From positions 1-23,239 of IMG/VR virus record IMGVR_UViG_3300034103_000598: a DNA stretch of 23,239 bases. One strand, 5' to 3'. Source of the DNA: a virus. The notes beneath the pieces were generated by a model. That model did no database searches. It had not been told where the DNA came from and saw nothing but the letters and a program-made list of their open reading frames with translations. A program made the position numbers and the translations under genes. Shown here piece by piece: positions 21,891 through 23,239 of this stretch; positions within the stretch are counted from its first letter, which is position 1; the number at the start of each line of letters is the position of its first letter.

Positions 21891-22589
21891 TTAATTAAAT
21901 ACGGTATATTCTAATTGACTAGTTGAGTCATTAAACAAGTCATTATTTCGTTTTACCTCATTCAACATATTAATGTGGTAAAAAATATTTGTTTTACGCA
22001 ATTTTAACGAATCAAATATTAATCTAAATGAACTATCAATAAAATGAGATTCAACACTATGTTCCATTAAATAACAATAATCAAAAACATTATCAGTTAA
22101 ACCGATTTTTGGTCTGATAATTGGTAAATCTTTGTTAATTATTTTGTCTTGATTTACATTGTAATTTCTAGTATAGTCGTCGTGAATAAAAATGTATTCA
22201 TTTTCAACAACATTAAATTTGTTAAATAATTCTTTTTCTGATTTTAAATCTCTCTCAACATAAAAGTTTTTCCACCTGTTTTCAAATGGGATATTATTTT
22301 GCATATAAAAACTTTCATCAAAACCTTTTGCGTCAGGATGTCTATAAAATCCGGCAACAATTAAATTATCACGATTTAATTTATTTTCAACTATGTAATT
22401 TTTTGCGTAGTTATCGTCTCCAACTAAAAAACTTAAATTTTTTAAATCTCTGTACATTGATGTAACAGTTGTTAAATTGTGAGATTTAACAAACATTTTA
22501 TATTCCTCATTTTTGTTAATAATCGTTCTAACTAAACCATTACATATTATATGATCCCCTAAACCTAAATGGTGGTATATATATTTCAT
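21891..22589 (-). CDS. Probable glycosyltransferase (GT9-like)
   Basis: A 232-residue protein. The start MKYIYHHLGLGDHIICNGLVR resembles the G-L-G-D-x motif near the N-terminus of heptosyl- and related GT-B transferases. The later stretch C-Y-L-M-E-HSVESHFIDSSFRLIFDSL resembles the acceptor/donor-side helix of GT9 proteins (H-x-D-S-x-F). The similarity is partial, so a diverged transferase is the best guess. It shares one base (TAATG) with the upstream GT31-like gene, a tight coupling, and ends 4 nt before the next gene. Confidence 0.6.
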   Translation of the reverse strand: MKYIYHHLGLGDHIICNGLVRTIINKNEEYKMFVKSHNLTTVTSMYRDLKNLSFLVGDDNYAKNYIVENKLNRDNLIVAGFYRHPDAKGFDESFYMQNNIPFENRWKNFYVERDLKSEKELFNKFNVVENEYIFIHDDYTRNYNVNQDKIINKDLPIIRPKIGLTDNVFDYCYLMEHSVESHFIDSSFRLIFDSLKLRKTNIFYHINMLNEVKRNNDLFNDSTSQLEYTVFN

Positions 22590-23212
22590 TATTTACAAGA
22601 ATTATAAAGTTTATCCATTTCGTCAAAATGTTTAACATAATGGAATGTAATGTATTCGCAACATTCATTAATTTCTAAATTAAAAAATAAAGGGTTTTGT
22701 GATCTGAACCTAAAATCATCGATACTTATTATACCCAAATCTCTTAATTTTACCCCTAAAGTAACATCAGCAAATCCCGTATTAGTTACCTCAATTGTTT
22801 TACAAACTTCAGATAATATTTTTTTACTTATCAAATACCCCGCACCTCCAGAACAATAAGTAAGGTTAAGATCTAAAGGCCAAGTCCCTTTCAATACCGA
22901 CCCATGTACCACATCATCACTGGCCGTTTTTGTGTAATCAATCAAATTATCAACATTAACAAATGTATCGTCATCACAGAAAAAGAACCAATCATAATCA
23001 GTCTTATTATCGTTAACATATTTTAATACGTTTATATGTTTTTCTTCATTTGATTCATAATGTGTTTTATCAGATACTTTAATTATATTTTTTTCTAAAT
23101 CTTCGTGATCCGAATAAAAAATATGATCAATATCTTTACCCCATGTTTTTATGACATTATCATATCTATTTGGAAACATGGATCCGTGTAATATTAAAAC
23201 TAAAATTTTCAT
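22589..23212 (-). CDS. Fringe/GT31-like glycosyltransferase
   Basis: A 207-residue GT-A transferase of the Fringe/beta-1,3-galactosyltransferase type. The core is YDWFFFCDDDTFVNVDNL (73-90), with the DxD metal site at Asp80-Asp82, then YCSGGAGYLISKKIL (119-133), FADVTLGVKLRDLGI (147-161), where Asp149 fits the catalytic base, and a closing F-H-Y-V-K-H (191-196) like the metal-binding His of Fringe. Fringe adds GlcNAc in beta-1,3 linkage to O-fucose; other GT31 members use galactose. Donor is unknown here. Without a signal peptide it would act in the cytosol. Start ATG at 23212; upstream sequence ends at the window edge, so the preceding gene is not visible. It is the first gene seen in the minus-strand train. 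Confidence 0.8.
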   Translation of the reverse strand: MKILVLILHGSMFPNRYDNVIKTWGKDIDHIFYSDHEDLEKNIIKVSDKTHYESNEEKHINVLKYVNDNKTDYDWFFFCDDDTFVNVDNLIDYTKTASDDVVHGSVLKGTWPLDLNLTYCSGGAGYLISKKILSEVCKTIEVTNTGFADVTLGVKLRDLGIISIDDFRFRSQNPLFFNLEINECCEYITFHYVKHFDEMDKLYNSCK

Positions 23213-23239
23213 TGTAAAAAAACTGTATGGTCGTTAGTT

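Overview
The window is a piece of the genome of a T4-like contractile-tailed phage (or a prophage or metagenomic relative) that most likely infects a Bacteroidota (Flavobacterium-like) host. T4-type morphogenesis genes support this: prohead protease gp21, scaffold gp22, major capsid protein gp23, a gp5-like baseplate hub protein and a gp55-like late sigma factor. The DNA is very AT-rich, start codons lack Shine-Dalgarno sequences, one promoter fits the Bacteroidota pattern TTG-N18-TAnnTTTG, and there is a small DUF4494-like protein. These host clues are inference; no host gene or integration site is visible.

Layout. (1) 2-5522, mostly plus strand: head assembly. The 3' end of the prohead protease is followed by a small unknown protein and a strong terminator, then the acidic scaffold protein and the major capsid protein. 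A bidirectional terminator, a small minus-strand gene and a plus-strand putative internal virion protein follow. (2) 5523-12466, minus strand: a basic protein with its own host-type promoter, a second putative internal protein, a Cys-rich small protein, a beta-rich virion or adhesin candidate, a gp5-like hub protein and three unknown, probably structural proteins. (3) 12463-23212, minus strand: a tightly packed, mostly overlapping gene train. Reading 5' to 3' on the minus strand it holds a Fringe/GT31-like glycosyltransferase, two more probable transferases, a left-handed beta-helix acyltransferase, a SAM methyltransferase, a short DegT-type aminotransferase-like protein, GDP-mannose 4,6-dehydratase, GDP-L-fucose synthase, a TagD/RfaE-type nucleotidyltransferase, PhoH, a HAD-like protein, a small unknown, a GT-B glycosyltransferase, a GT2 glycosyltransferase and finally the gp55-like sigma factor.

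How it fits together. The protease, scaffold, capsid protein and two internal proteins form one maturation module. The two internal proteins share a 14-residue N-terminus that ends in an I-x-E cleavage site like that of T4 prohead proteins. The gp55-like factor would direct late transcription. A TATTTATA box 11-12 nt before three virion-gene starts (and a near match 9 nt before the scaffold start) is the best candidate for its promoter. The sugar genes can make GDP-L-fucose from GDP-mannose and carry several transferases, so the phage probably glycosylates something of its own (virion protein or DNA) or remodels a host surface glycan.

No gene-free stretch longer than about 120 bases exists. 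I saw no tRNA, CRISPR array, insertion sequence or attachment site.
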